From contig NZ_LT670819.1 of the NCBI RefSeq assembly GCF_900129855.1, forward strand, positions 5,332,001 through 5,396,000: DNA of 64,000 nt, in the 5' to 3' direction. How positions within the stretch are numbered: position 1 is the stretch's first letter; every line of letters starts with the position of its first letter. Below, in pieces: positions 1 through 8,314 of the stretch. A program made the translations under genes and the position numbers. The notes under the pieces are model-generated. The model made no database searches. It had not been told where the DNA came from and was given only the letters and a program-made list of their open reading frames with translations. Source of the stretch: Streptomyces sp. 3214.6 (GTDB lineage Bacteria; Actinomycetota; Actinomycetes; Streptomycetales; Streptomycetaceae).

Positions 1-1
1 G

Positions 2-760
2 CAGGCGAACTACTCGGCGAACCAGGCCGTGGCCTCCGCCGCTGCCGCCGTCGCGTCCGCGAGCCAGGCGCAGGCGTCGGCGAACGCGGCCCGCGCCTCC
101 GCCGACGCGGCCGGCAAGGACGCCGCGGCCGCCGCCAAGGCCGCCACCGAGGCCCGCGCGACGGCGGTCGCCAAGCGTCAGCAGGAGCTCGCCGAGGCCG
201 CGCGCAAGGCGGCGGAGGCGGCGAAGCAGAACAAGCAGAACGGCGTCGACCCCGCCGACAACAACGGCAACGACAAGGTCGACAACCCCGAGGGCTGGGG
301 CAGCAAGGACGACTGGCGCAACGTCGCGCAGGCGCTGAACGCCATCAGCGCCGTCTCCGGCACCGTCGCCGCGTTCAGTCTGCTCATCCCGCCGCCCGCC
401 GGTGAGGCGATCGCCGGGGTCGCGGGCACCATCTCGTGGGTCACCGGCATCGGCTCGGCCGTCATCACCGGTTTCACCGACGGCTGGACGTCCGACGCGT
501 TCTACGGCTCCGTCGCGGGTCTCGCGGTCGGCGCCCTCACCGGCGGCTTCGTCCTCGGCAAGATCAAGGTGCCGGGCATGTCCGGTGCCATCGAGTGGGG
601 TGCCCAGGGCCTGAAGAGCGGTCTGGTGACGGCCAGCCGGATCGGCCATGAGATGGTGGGCCCGGCCGTCACCTATGCCACGACGGCGTGGGATTCGGCG
701 GGTAACGCCGTGTCGGACGTCGGAGACGCCATCTCCGACGGCTGGGACTCACTCTTCTAG
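2..760 (+). CDS. C-terminal part of an Ala-rich ALF-repeat-type surface protein
   Basis: The reading frame is open from the first bases of the window, so this is the 3' end of a larger gene; the GTG at 29 is only an internal codon. The first 75 or so residues are Ala/Ser/Lys-rich and look like a long helical or coiled segment with AASA-type repeats. A Gly/Ala-rich hydrophobic region follows (roughly residues 100-190 of the visible part), which could insert in a membrane. Streptomyces carries large secreted proteins with such repeats, sometimes with toxin-like tips; no catalytic motif is visible here. A small membrane protein gene follows about 50 bp downstream on the same strand. Function not recognised. 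Confidence 0.75.
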   Translation, partial: QANYSANQAVASAAAAVASASQAQASANAARASADAAGKDAAAAAKAATEARATAVAKRQQELAEAARKAAEAAKQNKQNGVDPADNNGNDKVDNPEGWGSKDDWRNVAQALNAISAVSGTVAAFSLLIPPPAGEAIAGVAGTISWVTGIGSAVITGFTDGWTSDAFYGSVAGLAVGALTGGFVLGKIKVPGMSGAIEWGAQGLKSGLVTASRIGHEMVGPAVTYATTAWDSAGNAVSDVGDAISDGWDSLF

Positions 761-810
761 GACCTCTGTTCAAGGGCTCCTCTTCCAGGGCCATCTTTCT
801 AGGACCACCC

Positions 811-1194
811 ATGTTCCTGTCGCTGTCCACCAGCGTCTGGATCCTCATCGCGGCGGGGGCGACGATCGTCAACCTCGCCGCGATGCAGTGGATCATCCAG
901 ATTCCGAAATACAAGAAGAAGCAGTTCTGGATGCCGGCCATCGGCATCGTCGGTCTGGGCGCACGAGGCCTGGCCCAGCACGACGCGCTGCCCGCGACCC
1001 TCTATCTCTACGCGGCGGTCATGGTCATGTTCCCGCTGATGCTGGCTCCCGTGCGCGGCACGATCACCCGGGACTACTACCGGTGGGTCGAGGACCCGAC
1101 GACGAAGGCCAGCACGGGCGCGATGGCATGGATCATGACCTCGATGACGATCATGCTGATCGTCATCGGCGCCGTCTACGCGGCGGGCGTGTAG
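811..1194 (+). CDS. small integral membrane protein, unknown function
   Basis: 127 residues with four hydrophobic stretches, approximately residues 5-28, 42-55, 62-82 and 104-126. A short polar loop rich in Lys lies near residues 30-40 (KYKKK) and an acidic/basic loop near 85-100. No signal peptide cleavage site is evident, so it is predicted to stay in the cytoplasmic membrane. It follows the Ala-rich protein gene by about 50 bp and may be co-transcribed, which suggests a helper or immunity-like role for that partner. This is inference from position only; no family was recognised. Confidence 0.7.
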   Translation: MFLSLSTSVWILIAAGATIVNLAAMQWIIQIPKYKKKQFWMPAIGIVGLGARGLAQHDALPATLYLYAAVMVMFPLMLAPVRGTITRDYYRWVEDPTTKASTGAMAWIMTSMTIMLIVIGAVYAAGV

Positions 1195-1209
1195 GCGGCG
1201 CCGATCGCT

Positions 1210-3363
1210 TCAGGACGCGCTGGGCGTCCAGTCGCCCAGCCAGTCACCGACCTCCTGGCCGGTGGCCTGGGAGTCGGTCAGCTGGGGGCGGTCGGAGCTC
1301 GCCGCGCCCGCGCCCGCACCGGTGTTCTTGTACTCGGCGAACCGGTCGTCCTTCCAGGAGAAGCCGCCCATGTCGGACCACGGGGTGGTCTTGATCGCGG
1401 CGCTGAGGGAGGTGTTGCGGACGGTGGCCTGTGGGTCGAGGCTCGCGTCGCCGCCCGCGTGCCAGTTGCGGCCGAGGTAGAAGCTGCGGTCGGACACGTC
1501 ACCGTTCACCGTGGAGTTGGCGATCAGGATGCCCTTGCGGTTCGCGGCCGTGCTGGGGGCCGTGACATAGCCGGCCGAGGTGCCGTTCCAGCGCTTCTTC
1601 AGGGTGATGACGGACTTGTCGATCACCGCGGTGGCGCGGCCGAAGATGAAGTCGGTGTTGCCGACGACGTAGGAGTTGGTGATGTAGACACGGCCCAGCC
1701 TGTCCTTGGACGCGGTGTCCACCAGCAGGGTGTCCTGGTCGCCGCTGACGATGACGGAGTCGAGGAACACCTTGTCGGCGGAGGTGCGCAGGGCCACCGC
1801 CTGCTGGGCGATGTCCTGGTGGGCGGCCTCGTCGAAGTCGTTGGAGATGGTCAGGTTGCGGGCCTGGAAGTCGTCCGCGTCGACGGCGACGGTGGCGCTG
1901 CCGCCGGTGCCGTACGTGCCGGAGCCGTCGGGCTTGGGCGTACCGGACGCGTTGTTGTAGACGATCGTGGTGTCCTTGCGGCTGCCGCCGGTGCCCTGGA
2001 TGGTGACGTGCGGCTTGTTCGCCGGGACCTTGACCAGTTCGCGGTACGTTCCCGGCTTGACGGCGATCACCACGCGCGAGGGGTTGTTCGCCGGTACGGC
2101 GTTCACGGCGGCCTGCACGGTCGAGTACTGCCCGCTGCCGTCCTTGGCGACCGTGAGCGTGGTGGCCGCGGCGGCCTTCGGCGTGGTCGTCGTGGTCGTC
2201 GTGGTGGCGGTCGTCGTGCCGATCGAACTGCGCGGCCCGGCCCCCGACTTGAGGAGGGCGGGCACGTCCGCCGCCTTGTCGAGGGAGTAGCCGTAGTACG
2301 TCTTCGGGTCCCAGACCGCGCCGCTGCCGCCGCTCTCGTTCTTCCCACTGGTCCCGGAGAACACGTTGCCGCGCTCGACGAGGGTGGCGGTGGCGTCCCG
2401 GACGACGGGGTTGGTCATGCCCTGGAAGTAGGAGTTCTCCAGGACCATGTTGGTCCTGCCGCGCGAGTAGTTGCCGTAGGACGACTTGATGTCCGTCCCC
2501 GCCACGTCCTCCAGGAAGTTGTTGTACAGGTGCGCGTGGGCCACGTTGTCCGTGGAGGGATTGCGCTGCTCGGTCTCGCGGATCCAGTTGTGGTGGATCG
2601 TGATGTCGGCGGTGACGTTGTCGGTCCAGCCGATGCCGAACGCCTTGTTCTCCTGGCTCAGCTTGTTCCAGGAGACGGTCAGGTAGGTCGTGTCCTTGCG
2701 GCTGTCGATGAGCCCGTCGGCCATGTGCCGGATGTCGTTGTGATCGATCCACACATGGTGCGCGCCGTCCATCTGGATGCCGTCGAAGTCGTGTTCCTTG
2801 TCGTTCCAGACACCCTGGTACGCGTCCCGGATCGTCAGGTTCCGGATGATGACGTTGTGAACGCCCTGCCCGAGGAAGAAGCCGCCGCCGACGATCTGCC
2901 CGGACGTCCCGGACCCCACGATCGTCTTGTTCGACTGGACCTTGATCTCTTTCCCGACCGGGTTCATGTTGATCGTGGCCGCCACGACGATGACGTACGG
3001 CTCACTGGCGGTCGCGTACTTCTCGAGATCGGCGAGGGTCTTCACGGTGACGGTCTCGCCGTCCCGGCCGCCGTAGGTGCCGTTCTGGCCGAGCGCGTTG
3101 ACGGAGGCGAAGCCGTCGGCGACGGCGGTGGCCCAGGTGGGCGCGGCGGCGGTCGCGGCCGAGGCGTTCGCCTGCCCGCCCGCGCCTAACAGCCCGAGGT
3201 CCGTGCCGTAGGCGAGGGTGCCGGCGGCGGTGAGAGCGAGGGGAACGCCGACGGCCAGCGCCCGCCTGCTTCTGCGGTGACGAGGCTTGGCGGACGACTC
3301 GGACGACTTGGATGACTCGGGCGGCTCGGGCGGCTCGGGCGACTTGCGGCGGTGGTCGCTCAT
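1210..3363 (-). CDS. secreted pectate lyase (PL1) - pectinesterase fusion
   Basis: 717 residues. The ATG at 3363 is preceded by GGAAAGG at good spacing; an upstream in-frame GTG at 3411 lacks one. The N-terminus is polar and Pro/Ser-rich, then RRSRR and a hydrophobic stretch form a signal peptide (about residues 30-70). Domain 1 (about 75-370) is a PL1 pectate lyase parallel beta-helix with DGIQMDG, HVWIDHND and the QRNPS segment. A Thr-rich linker (about 375-390) leads to domain 2, a pectin methylesterase with SGDQDTLLV, TDFIFGRA and FYLGRNW, which hold the usual catalytic Gln, Asp and Arg. One exported polypeptide can therefore demethylate and cleave pectin, fitting a soil saprophyte. Convergent with the gene at 811-1194. 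Confidence 0.93.
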   Translation of the reverse strand: MSDHRRKSPEPPEPPESSKSSESSAKPRHRRSRRALAVGVPLALTAAGTLAYGTDLGLLGAGGQANASAATAAAPTWATAVADGFASVNALGQNGTYGGRDGETVTVKTLADLEKYATASEPYVIVVAATINMNPVGKEIKVQSNKTIVGSGTSGQIVGGGFFLGQGVHNVIIRNLTIRDAYQGVWNDKEHDFDGIQMDGAHHVWIDHNDIRHMADGLIDSRKDTTYLTVSWNKLSQENKAFGIGWTDNVTADITIHHNWIRETEQRNPSTDNVAHAHLYNNFLEDVAGTDIKSSYGNYSRGRTNMVLENSYFQGMTNPVVRDATATLVERGNVFSGTSGKNESGGSGAVWDPKTYYGYSLDKAADVPALLKSGAGPRSSIGTTTATTTTTTTTPKAAAATTLTVAKDGSGQYSTVQAAVNAVPANNPSRVVIAVKPGTYRELVKVPANKPHVTIQGTGGSRKDTTIVYNNASGTPKPDGSGTYGTGGSATVAVDADDFQARNLTISNDFDEAAHQDIAQQAVALRTSADKVFLDSVIVSGDQDTLLVDTASKDRLGRVYITNSYVVGNTDFIFGRATAVIDKSVITLKKRWNGTSAGYVTAPSTAANRKGILIANSTVNGDVSDRSFYLGRNWHAGGDASLDPQATVRNTSLSAAIKTTPWSDMGGFSWKDDRFAEYKNTGAGAGAASSDRPQLTDSQATGQEVGDWLGDWTPSAS

Positions 3364-3435
3364 GCGGCGAACCTTTCCATGCGGGGGGTTTGACTGCCCG
3401 TGAGTCGCCACGCCGTACGGAAAGGTTGCCGTTGT

Positions 3436-3717
3436 TCAGGAGTTCATCCGTCCGCCCCGGCTGACGGCGATGCGGAGTACGTCTCCCAGCGACTCCGTGG
3501 CCCTGGTGAGCGCGAAGCGCACCGCTCGCTCGCCCGCCTTGGCATCGGCGAGCACGGCTCCGGCTCCCGCCAACACATGTTCAGCGGAGGCGAGTTGAGC
3601 CGCCTCGACGTTGTCGGCGAGGAGGGAGAGACGGCTGTGATCGTCGTCGGTGTCGAGGTAGCAGGGTCTGCCGTCGAGGTTGGTCCAGGGCAGGAGACGG
3701 AGGCCGCCGGAGCTCAT
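3436..3717 (-). CDS. conserved small Streptomyces protein
   Basis: 93 residues, second gene of a pair: its ATG overlaps the stop of the upstream 79-residue gene by 4 bp (ATGA), implying translational coupling. The N-terminus carries the LLPWTxxDGRPCYL pattern, then alternating short helices with SRLSLLADNVEAAQL. I recall this family as common in Streptomyces near XRE/DUF397 genes, but no activity is assigned. It is divergent from the XRE regulator at 4149, so it might belong to the same regulatory neighbourhood. Confidence 0.75.
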   Translation of the reverse strand: MSSGGLRLLPWTNLDGRPCYLDTDDDHSRLSLLADNVEAAQLASAEHVLAGAGAVLADAKAGERAVRFALTRATESLGDVLRIAVSRGGRMNS

Positions 3718-3953
3718 GCGGACGCCTCCTCTTCCCTGCGCCTCTCAAGCTCGTAGAGCTCTTGGACCCTTTCGAAGCTGAGGAGGTGCGGGATCCGTGG
3801 GGGCCGGGCGTCGGCAGGGGCCGTCGGCAGCAGCTCCTGGCTTGGTGGTTCGGGCTGGACGTCATGGTGCGGGTTCCGGTGCCGGGCGGGCAGCGGGATT
3901 CGCGCAAGTGTGCGCAGTAGCGACTCGCGAAAACCCGCGATACGTTCCCTCAT
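3714..3953 (-). CDS. small hypothetical protein, first gene of a coupled pair
   Basis: 79 residues from the ATG at 3953, preceded by AAGGA 8 bases upstream. The frame stays open further upstream to 4697, but that part is the shadow of the opposite XRE gene. The protein is basic at the N-terminus (MRERIAGFRESLLRTLAR), Pro-rich in the middle, and ends in an acidic helical tail (QELYELERRREEEASA). The tail suggests protein-protein contact. It overlaps the next gene by 4 bp. Function unknown. Confidence 0.65.
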   Translation of the reverse strand: MRERIAGFRESLLRTLARIPLPARHRNPHHDVQPEPPSQELLPTAPADARPPRIPHLLSFERVQELYELERRREEEASA

Positions 3954-4113
3954 GCTGGCGGTCCTTCTGAGTACGTCGGCCACGCCCCCGGGTCGAGTGC
4001 AGTCGGCCGCGGGGGTTTTCTGTCGTCTGTCGTGGCGTTGGCCTGGCGAGCGGTGATTACCGTTCGTGCCCTGATCGTCACAGGTGCGACGTACTCTGCG
4101 GAAGAGGTTCGGT

Positions 4114-4135
4114 GTTGCCTGGAGCGCCAGGCAAC
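4114..4135. promoter_or_regulatory. perfect 9-4-9 dyad upstream of the XRE gene
   Basis: GTTGCCTGG, four bases, CCAGGCAAC. It ends 13 bases before the GTG start at 4149, in the place of an autoregulatory operator. The same GTTGyCT half-site recurs in two perfect dyads inside the gene. Confidence 0.7.
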
Positions 4136-4148
4136 GGGGAGGGGTGAC

Positions 4149-4988
4149 GTGGCCGAAGTGGTCGACGGGGAACGGGAGTCGGGGCGGGTCGTGCTGGGCC
4201 GGACGCTGAAGTTCCTTCGGGAGAAGGCGGGCAAATCGCTGGGCCAGCTCGCCGACGACACCGGGTACGACAAGAGCTATCTGAGCCGTCTGGAGTCGGG
4301 TGAGCGACTGTCCAAGGTGACCGTCATGGAGGACCTGGACGGGTACTTCGGGGCTGGTGACCTGCTGGTTCGGCACTGGCGCGCGGCGCGGCTGGATGCG
4401 TTTAGGGACCAGTACAAGGACTACATGAAGCTGGAGGCGACGGCGCGGGTCATGCGGCTGTTCGCGCCAGGCATGCCTGGGCTTCTGCAGACCGAGGATT
4501 TCGCGCGGGAGGTGTTGTCTGGGGCTCAGACAACACCTGACGGCGACGAGGCTGTCGAGGAGCAGGTGGCGGCACGGCTCGGACGGCAGTACCTCCTGCG
4601 CCAGAAACCCGAGCCCGACGTCCGCGTCATCATGGATGAGTTCGCGTTTCGGCGCCCCGCGGCCCGGGGCAAGACGTGGCACGATCAGCTGCTTCATCTG
4701 GAAGCGGCTGCGATGTGGCCCAACGTGGCGTTGCAGGTACTCCCGTTCTCAGCGGGTGTCCACCACCATATGAATGGGTCGCTGACCCTGCTCTGGCAGA
4801 AGGACGGGAGTGCTGTTGCCTACACGGAAGGCAACAGCAGCGGTCTGCTGGTCGAGGATCCGGACGAGGTCCTACGGCAGCGATTGTCCTACGATCGGCT
4901 CCGCGACCTGGCGCTGTCCCCGTCGGACTCGCTCGCGTTCATCAGGGACGTACTAGAGGAGTACAGACACCATGACGCACACTCCTGA
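4149..4988 (+). CDS. XRE-family regulator with DUF5753 (WhiJ-like)
   Basis: 279 residues from the GTG at 4149, preceded by GGGGAGGGG; the ORF runs further upstream but through the dyad and without a ribosome site. The N-terminal helix-turn-helix (about residues 15-70) has LGQLADDTGYDKSYLSRLESG. The rest is the DUF5753 region (LFAPGMPGLLQTEDFAREVL, FRRP, LQVLPFSAGVH), a putative ligand/partner domain. It overlaps the DUF397 gene by 17 bp. Such XRE/DUF397 pairs are widespread in Streptomyces and several act in development and antibiotic control. Three perfect GTTGyCT dyads, one in front of the gene and two inside it, suggest autoregulation. Confidence 0.92.
   Translation: MAEVVDGERESGRVVLGRTLKFLREKAGKSLGQLADDTGYDKSYLSRLESGERLSKVTVMEDLDGYFGAGDLLVRHWRAARLDAFRDQYKDYMKLEATARVMRLFAPGMPGLLQTEDFAREVLSGAQTTPDGDEAVEEQVAARLGRQYLLRQKPEPDVRVIMDEFAFRRPAARGKTWHDQLLHLEAAAMWPNVALQVLPFSAGVHHHMNGSLTLLWQKDGSAVAYTEGNSSGLLVEDPDEVLRQRLSYDRLRDLALSPSDSLAFIRDVLEEYRHHDAHS
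4511..4537. promoter_or_regulatory. perfect 11-5-11 dyad inside the XRE gene
   Basis: GGTGTTGTCTG, five bases, CAGACAACACC. The half-site GTTGTCT matches the upstream dyad except for one base. It lies in codons for VLSGAQTTP, which would not by themselves require a palindrome. Confidence 0.55.
4813..4839. promoter_or_regulatory. perfect 10-7-10 dyad inside the XRE gene
   Basis: GCTGTTGCCT, seven bases, AGGCAACAGC. It has the same GTTGCCT core and the same 7-base core spacing as the 4511 dyad, and lies about 130 bp before the DUF397 start. It could act as an operator for the downstream gene. Confidence 0.55.
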
Positions 4989-5193
4989 TCTCAGCGCCGC
5001 GGCGTGGCGCAAGTCGTCTTACAGCGACGGGGGAGCCAACAACTGCGTCGAGGTCGCCGACGGCTTCCCCGGCATAGTCCCCGTCCGGGACAGCAAGTCC
5101 CCGACGACCCGCCCGCTGGTCTTCTCGGGCCCGTCCTGGTCCCGGTTCGTAGCAGGGGTCAGGGGAGAGGCCGGTCCGCGCACGTTCGGGTGA
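4972..5193 (+). CDS. DUF397 protein, partner of the XRE regulator
   Basis: 73 residues. It shows the family pattern AAWRKSSYSDGGANNCVEVA, then VPVRDSK and PLVFSGPSWSRFVAGV. The ATG at 4972 lies inside the end of the XRE gene with GAGGAG just upstream, so the two are translationally coupled. DUF397 proteins are thought to bind or antagonise their paired XRE regulators, in the manner of BldB and WhiJ partners. That relationship is from the family, not visible here. Confidence 0.9.
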   Translation: MTHTPDLSAAAWRKSSYSDGGANNCVEVADGFPGIVPVRDSKSPTTRPLVFSGPSWSRFVAGVRGEAGPRTFG

Positions 5194-5329
5194 CATATGC
5201 CGGAAGTCCTGGTGTTCGAGGCGTCGCCGCCAACACGCTGGATCTCGTGACCACGACACGAACGACTGATCCACGGAGTGCGAGGCGGCTATGGTCGTAG
5301 ACACGAAGCGTCGAAGGAGGGCATCGGTC

Positions 5330-5680
5330 ATGACCGCTCACGCCACGGAGAACGACCAGGTCATCCCGCCCATGCCCGAGCGGACGCCGAAAGCGCTGCG
5401 AGCGGCCATTGCCCAGCATGCTCCCGAGCTCCTCCCGAGTTTCGACGAGCACTGGAAGTGGGCGATCGCTGACGCATACAACGTGACCCCCGTGCACGCG
5501 TTCATTGCCCTTTGGTGGGGCGAGTTCGCCATCGCCCGCGACCCCGAGTTGGACGCGCACGTGCGCGATCTCGAACACCGAGCCGCGTACGAGTGCACCG
5601 ACGTCGCCGAGGCCAGGGCACTCCTGGAAGAGGCGTCCAAGATCTACTACCGGGTCCGAGAATTGGAGCCCGGAGAGTGA
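5330..5680 (+). CDS. DUF6247-like small protein, probable antitoxin-like partner
   Basis: 116 residues from the ATG at 5330 with AAGGAGG nine bases upstream; the ORF extends to 5291 but that start has no ribosome site. The sequence begins with a polar tail, then LRAAIAQHAPELLPSFDEHWKWAIADAY and a helical C-terminus. It overlaps the next gene by 4 bp (GTGA). The next protein looks like a RelE/ParE-fold protein, so this one is in the position of an antitoxin. The family name is from memory; the toxin-antitoxin role is inference. Confidence 0.7.
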   Translation: MTAHATENDQVIPPMPERTPKALRAAIAQHAPELLPSFDEHWKWAIADAYNVTPVHAFIALWWGEFAIARDPELDAHVRDLEHRAAYECTDVAEARALLEEASKIYYRVRELEPGE

Positions 5681-6036
5681 CTGACGGGTTCATGGGGCCG
5701 CCCTGGCAGATGGACTGGCGGCTCGATGCTCATGCTGCCTTCGAGGCACTGCCTGACCACGTTCGTGAGATCGTTTTAGCCGCGCGTGGCGAACTGGTCA
5801 CGGCGAAGGACCCGTATTTTCGAGGAATCGACGCCGATGCCGGGCTTCCCGAAGGCATGCGGGTCATGCCGATTTGGTCTACTGATCCGAAGGGTCGCCA
5901 CGTCTGCTTGTTCGACAACGGCAAGGGCTGGCTGAAGTACACCTTCGTCCGCCGAACCGATGATCCACAGATCGTGGTCGAAGAGGTCTTCTGGCTGGGC
6001 GACGACCCGCCTAAGGAACCTCCGGCGGAGGCGTAG
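5677..6036 (+). CDS. putative RelE/ParE-fold toxin-like protein with a TTA codon
   Basis: 119 residues from the GTG at 5677, which overlaps the stop of the preceding gene. Two helices (FEALPDHVREIVLAARGELV) are followed by strands with MRVMPIW, RHVCLFDNGKGWLKYTFVRR and IVVEEVFWL. This order is typical of small RelE/ParE-like toxins, although no clear catalytic residue set can be assigned. Codon 34 (5776-5778) is TTA, so translation should depend on the bldA tRNA. The last 26 bp overlap the end of the opposing sensor kinase gene. Confidence 0.6.
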   Translation: MTDGFMGPPWQMDWRLDAHAAFEALPDHVREIVLAARGELVTAKDPYFRGIDADAGLPEGMRVMPIWSTDPKGRHVCLFDNGKGWLKYTFVRRTDDPQIVVEEVFWLGDDPPKEPPAEA

Positions 6037-7462
6037 GAGCCCCCGGCAGTCGTACCGTAGCCACCGTGCCGCCGCCGTCCGCGCGGGACAGGGTGATGTC
6101 GCCGCCCGCCTGCTGCACCGTCCGCGCGACGATCGACAGGCCCAGGCCCGAGCCCGGCAGGGCTCGCGCGCTCGGGCTGCGCCAGAAGCGGTCGAAGACG
6201 TGGGGGAGTTCCTCGGTGGAGATGCCGGGGCCGTGGTCGCGGACGGTCAGGATGCCGCTGCCCAGCTCCACCTCGATCGTGCCGCCCTCGGGGCTGAACT
6301 TCACGGCGTTGTCGAGGATGTTGACGACCGCCCGCTCCAGGGCGGAGGGCTCCGCCCGGACGTACCAGGGCTGCAGATCGGCGGTGATGGTGAGCTCCGG
6401 GCCGCGGAGCCGTGCCCGGCGCAGGGCGGACTCGACCGTGTCCTCCAGCGAGACCACCTGCACGCGTTCGCCGTGCTGGCCTTCCGAGCGGGACAGTTCC
6501 TGCAGGTCGCCTATGAGGGCCGCCAGCTCCGTCATCTGCGCCTTCACGGAGGCGAGCAGCGCCTTGCGGTCCGCCTCGGGGATCGGACGGCCCGTCTCCT
6601 CGCTGCGGGTGAGGAGCTCGATGTTGGTACGGAGGGAGGTGAGGGGCGTGCGCAGCTCGTGCCCGGCGTCCGCGATCAACTGCTTTTGCAGCTCACGGGA
6701 GTTGGCGAGGGAGGCGGTCATCGAGTTGAAGGACCGGGAGAGCCGGGCCACCTCGTCGTCGCTGTCGTCCTCGACGGGGATGCGGATGCCCAGGTCCTCC
6801 GTCCGGGCCACATGCTCGACGGCTTCCGTGAGCTTGTCGACGGGACGCAGCCCCGCCCGGGCGACCGCGAGGCCGGCGGCCCCAGCGCCGAGGACTCCGA
6901 TGCCGGAGACGAGGAGCAGGATGAGGGCGAGGTCGTTGAGGGTCTTCTGGGTCTCCTTGAGGGAGACGCCGAGGACGAGCGCGTAGTCGGGGTAGAGCTG
7001 GGTGGCGGGTCCGAACCCTGCCATGAGGGGAGTGGTCCGTACCCGCACGTCCTTGCCGTCGGAGTCGGTGGTGCTGTGGAAGGTGTTCATGCCAGGGACG
7101 GGGTTTGCCGCGACGCTCATGTCCTCAGCCGTGGCCTTGACGACACCCTCCGATTCGCTGAACACGCAGACAGTGCCGTCCGACTTCACCACCTGCACGT
7201 AGTAGTCCCTGGGGCGCATGCTGTCGGACGAGCCGCTCGCGGTCTTCGGACAAGCCGCCAGCAGAGCCGCAACGTCGCCTTGGTTCAGCCTCGCGTTGGC
7301 GCTGCCGAGCTGCGCGTCCACCTGGTCGTACAGCTTCCCCTGCACGATGAACCAGCACGTCACCGAAACCGCCGCCACCGCGAAAGCCACAGCGGCAGCG
7401 ACCAGCATCGACAGCCGGGCCCGAATGGGAAGGGTCCGCAACCGTCGTAGGACCTTGTTCAC
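6011..7462 (-). CDS. membrane sensor histidine kinase
   Basis: 483 residues from a GTG that overlaps the response regulator stop (4 bp). There is a TM helix near residues 18-40, a periplasmic-type sensor segment to about 150, a second TM near 160-185, then HAMP, the dimerisation domain with the phospho-acceptor in GHELRTPLTS (His about 268), and an ATPase domain with NILDNAVKF, DHGPGIS and GLGLSI. It pairs with the regulator at 7459-8196. The minus-strand run HtrA-like protease, small protein, regulator, kinase suggests an envelope-stress circuit. From memory this matches SCO4155/SCO4156. Confidence 0.95.
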   Translation of the reverse strand: MNKVLRRLRTLPIRARLSMLVAAAVAFAVAAVSVTCWFIVQGKLYDQVDAQLGSANARLNQGDVAALLAACPKTASGSSDSMRPRDYYVQVVKSDGTVCVFSESEGVVKATAEDMSVAANPVPGMNTFHSTTDSDGKDVRVRTTPLMAGFGPATQLYPDYALVLGVSLKETQKTLNDLALILLLVSGIGVLGAGAAGLAVARAGLRPVDKLTEAVEHVARTEDLGIRIPVEDDSDDEVARLSRSFNSMTASLANSRELQKQLIADAGHELRTPLTSLRTNIELLTRSEETGRPIPEADRKALLASVKAQMTELAALIGDLQELSRSEGQHGERVQVVSLEDTVESALRRARLRGPELTITADLQPWYVRAEPSALERAVVNILDNAVKFSPEGGTIEVELGSGILTVRDHGPGISTEELPHVFDRFWRSPSARALPGSGLGLSIVARTVQQAGGDITLSRADGGGTVATVRLPGAPTPPPEVP

Positions 7463-8196
7463 TCCGCGCCGCCCTGTCGCAGGACGTAACCCACGCCCCG
7501 CACGGTGTGCACGAGACGCGGCTCACCGCCTGCCTCGGTCTTGCGTCGCAGGTACATCACGTACACGTCCAGCGAGTTGGACGACGGCTCGAAGTCGAAG
7601 CCCCAGACCGCCTTCAGGATCTGCTCCCGGGTGAGGACCTGGCGCGGGTGTGCCATGAACATCTCCAGGAGGGTGAACTCCGTGCGGGTCAGTTCGACCG
7701 CGCGCCCGCCCCGCGTCACCTCCCGCGTCGCGAGGTCCATGCGCAGGTCGCCGAAGGTGAGGGCCTCGTCCTCCTCGGCCGCGACCGCGCCGGCCGCCGC
7801 CGCGTAGGAGCTGCGGCGGAGCAACGCACGCACCCGGGCGAACAGCTCGTCCAGTTCGAACGGCTTGACCAGGTAGTCGTCCGCGCCGGCGTCCAGTCCC
7901 GTGACACGGTCGCCGACGGTGTCACGGGCCGTCAGCATCAGGATGGGGGTGGTGTCGCCCGCGCCCCGGATGCGGCGGGCCGCGGTGAGGCCGTCCATGC
8001 GGGGCATCTGGATGTCGAGGACCACCAGGTCGGGGCGGTAGGCCGTCGCCTTGTCCAGGGCGTCGGCGCCGTCGACCGCGACCTCCGTGTCGTAGCCCTC
8101 GAAGGCGAGGCTGCGCTGGAGTGCTTCGCGCACCGCCGGCTCGTCGTCGACGATCAGGATGCGCTGGGTGTCACGGTCGCCTTCGGCGGGGCTCAT
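7459..8196 (-). CDS. OmpR-family response regulator
   Basis: 245 residues. The receiver domain (about residues 12-125) has the acidic pair VDDEP, the phospho-acceptor Asp61 in VVLDIQMPRMDG, the switch Thr in MLTARD and Lys in YLVKPF. A winged-helix DNA-binding domain fills residues 150-240 (TRTEFTLLEMFMAHPRQVLTR, YVMYLRRK, HTVRGVGYVLR). The resemblance to the MprA/TcrA type and the HtrA-like protease upstream suggest that protease as a target. Translationally coupled to its kinase. Confidence 0.95.
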   Translation of the reverse strand: MSPAEGDRDTQRILIVDDEPAVREALQRSLAFEGYDTEVAVDGADALDKATAYRPDLVVLDIQMPRMDGLTAARRIRGAGDTTPILMLTARDTVGDRVTGLDAGADDYLVKPFELDELFARVRALLRRSSYAAAAGAVAAEEDEALTFGDLRMDLATREVTRGGRAVELTRTEFTLLEMFMAHPRQVLTREQILKAVWGFDFEPSSNSLDVYVMYLRRKTEAGGEPRLVHTVRGVGYVLRQGGAE

Positions 8197-8314
8197 GGGC
8201 GTGGATTCCTCGGGTGCGGTGGGACGACGGGAGGCTGGACCTGCTGATCGTGCCTGAGTGTCCTCAGCCTCGCACGGTTCCCGATGGGCGCGTGGAGAGC
8301 GGGTCGGGGTGGGA

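Noticed and set aside
1459..3189. 576-residue plus-strand ORF opposite the pectate lyase
   Set aside because: It is a shadow of the GC-rich lyase gene: low-complexity Val/Gly/Asp/Arg composition and no ribosome site.
3985..4020. Hairpin CCCCCG/CGGGGG followed by TTTT as a terminator
   Set aside because: No plus-strand gene ends before it; it may be part of a 5' region, but evidence is too thin to call.
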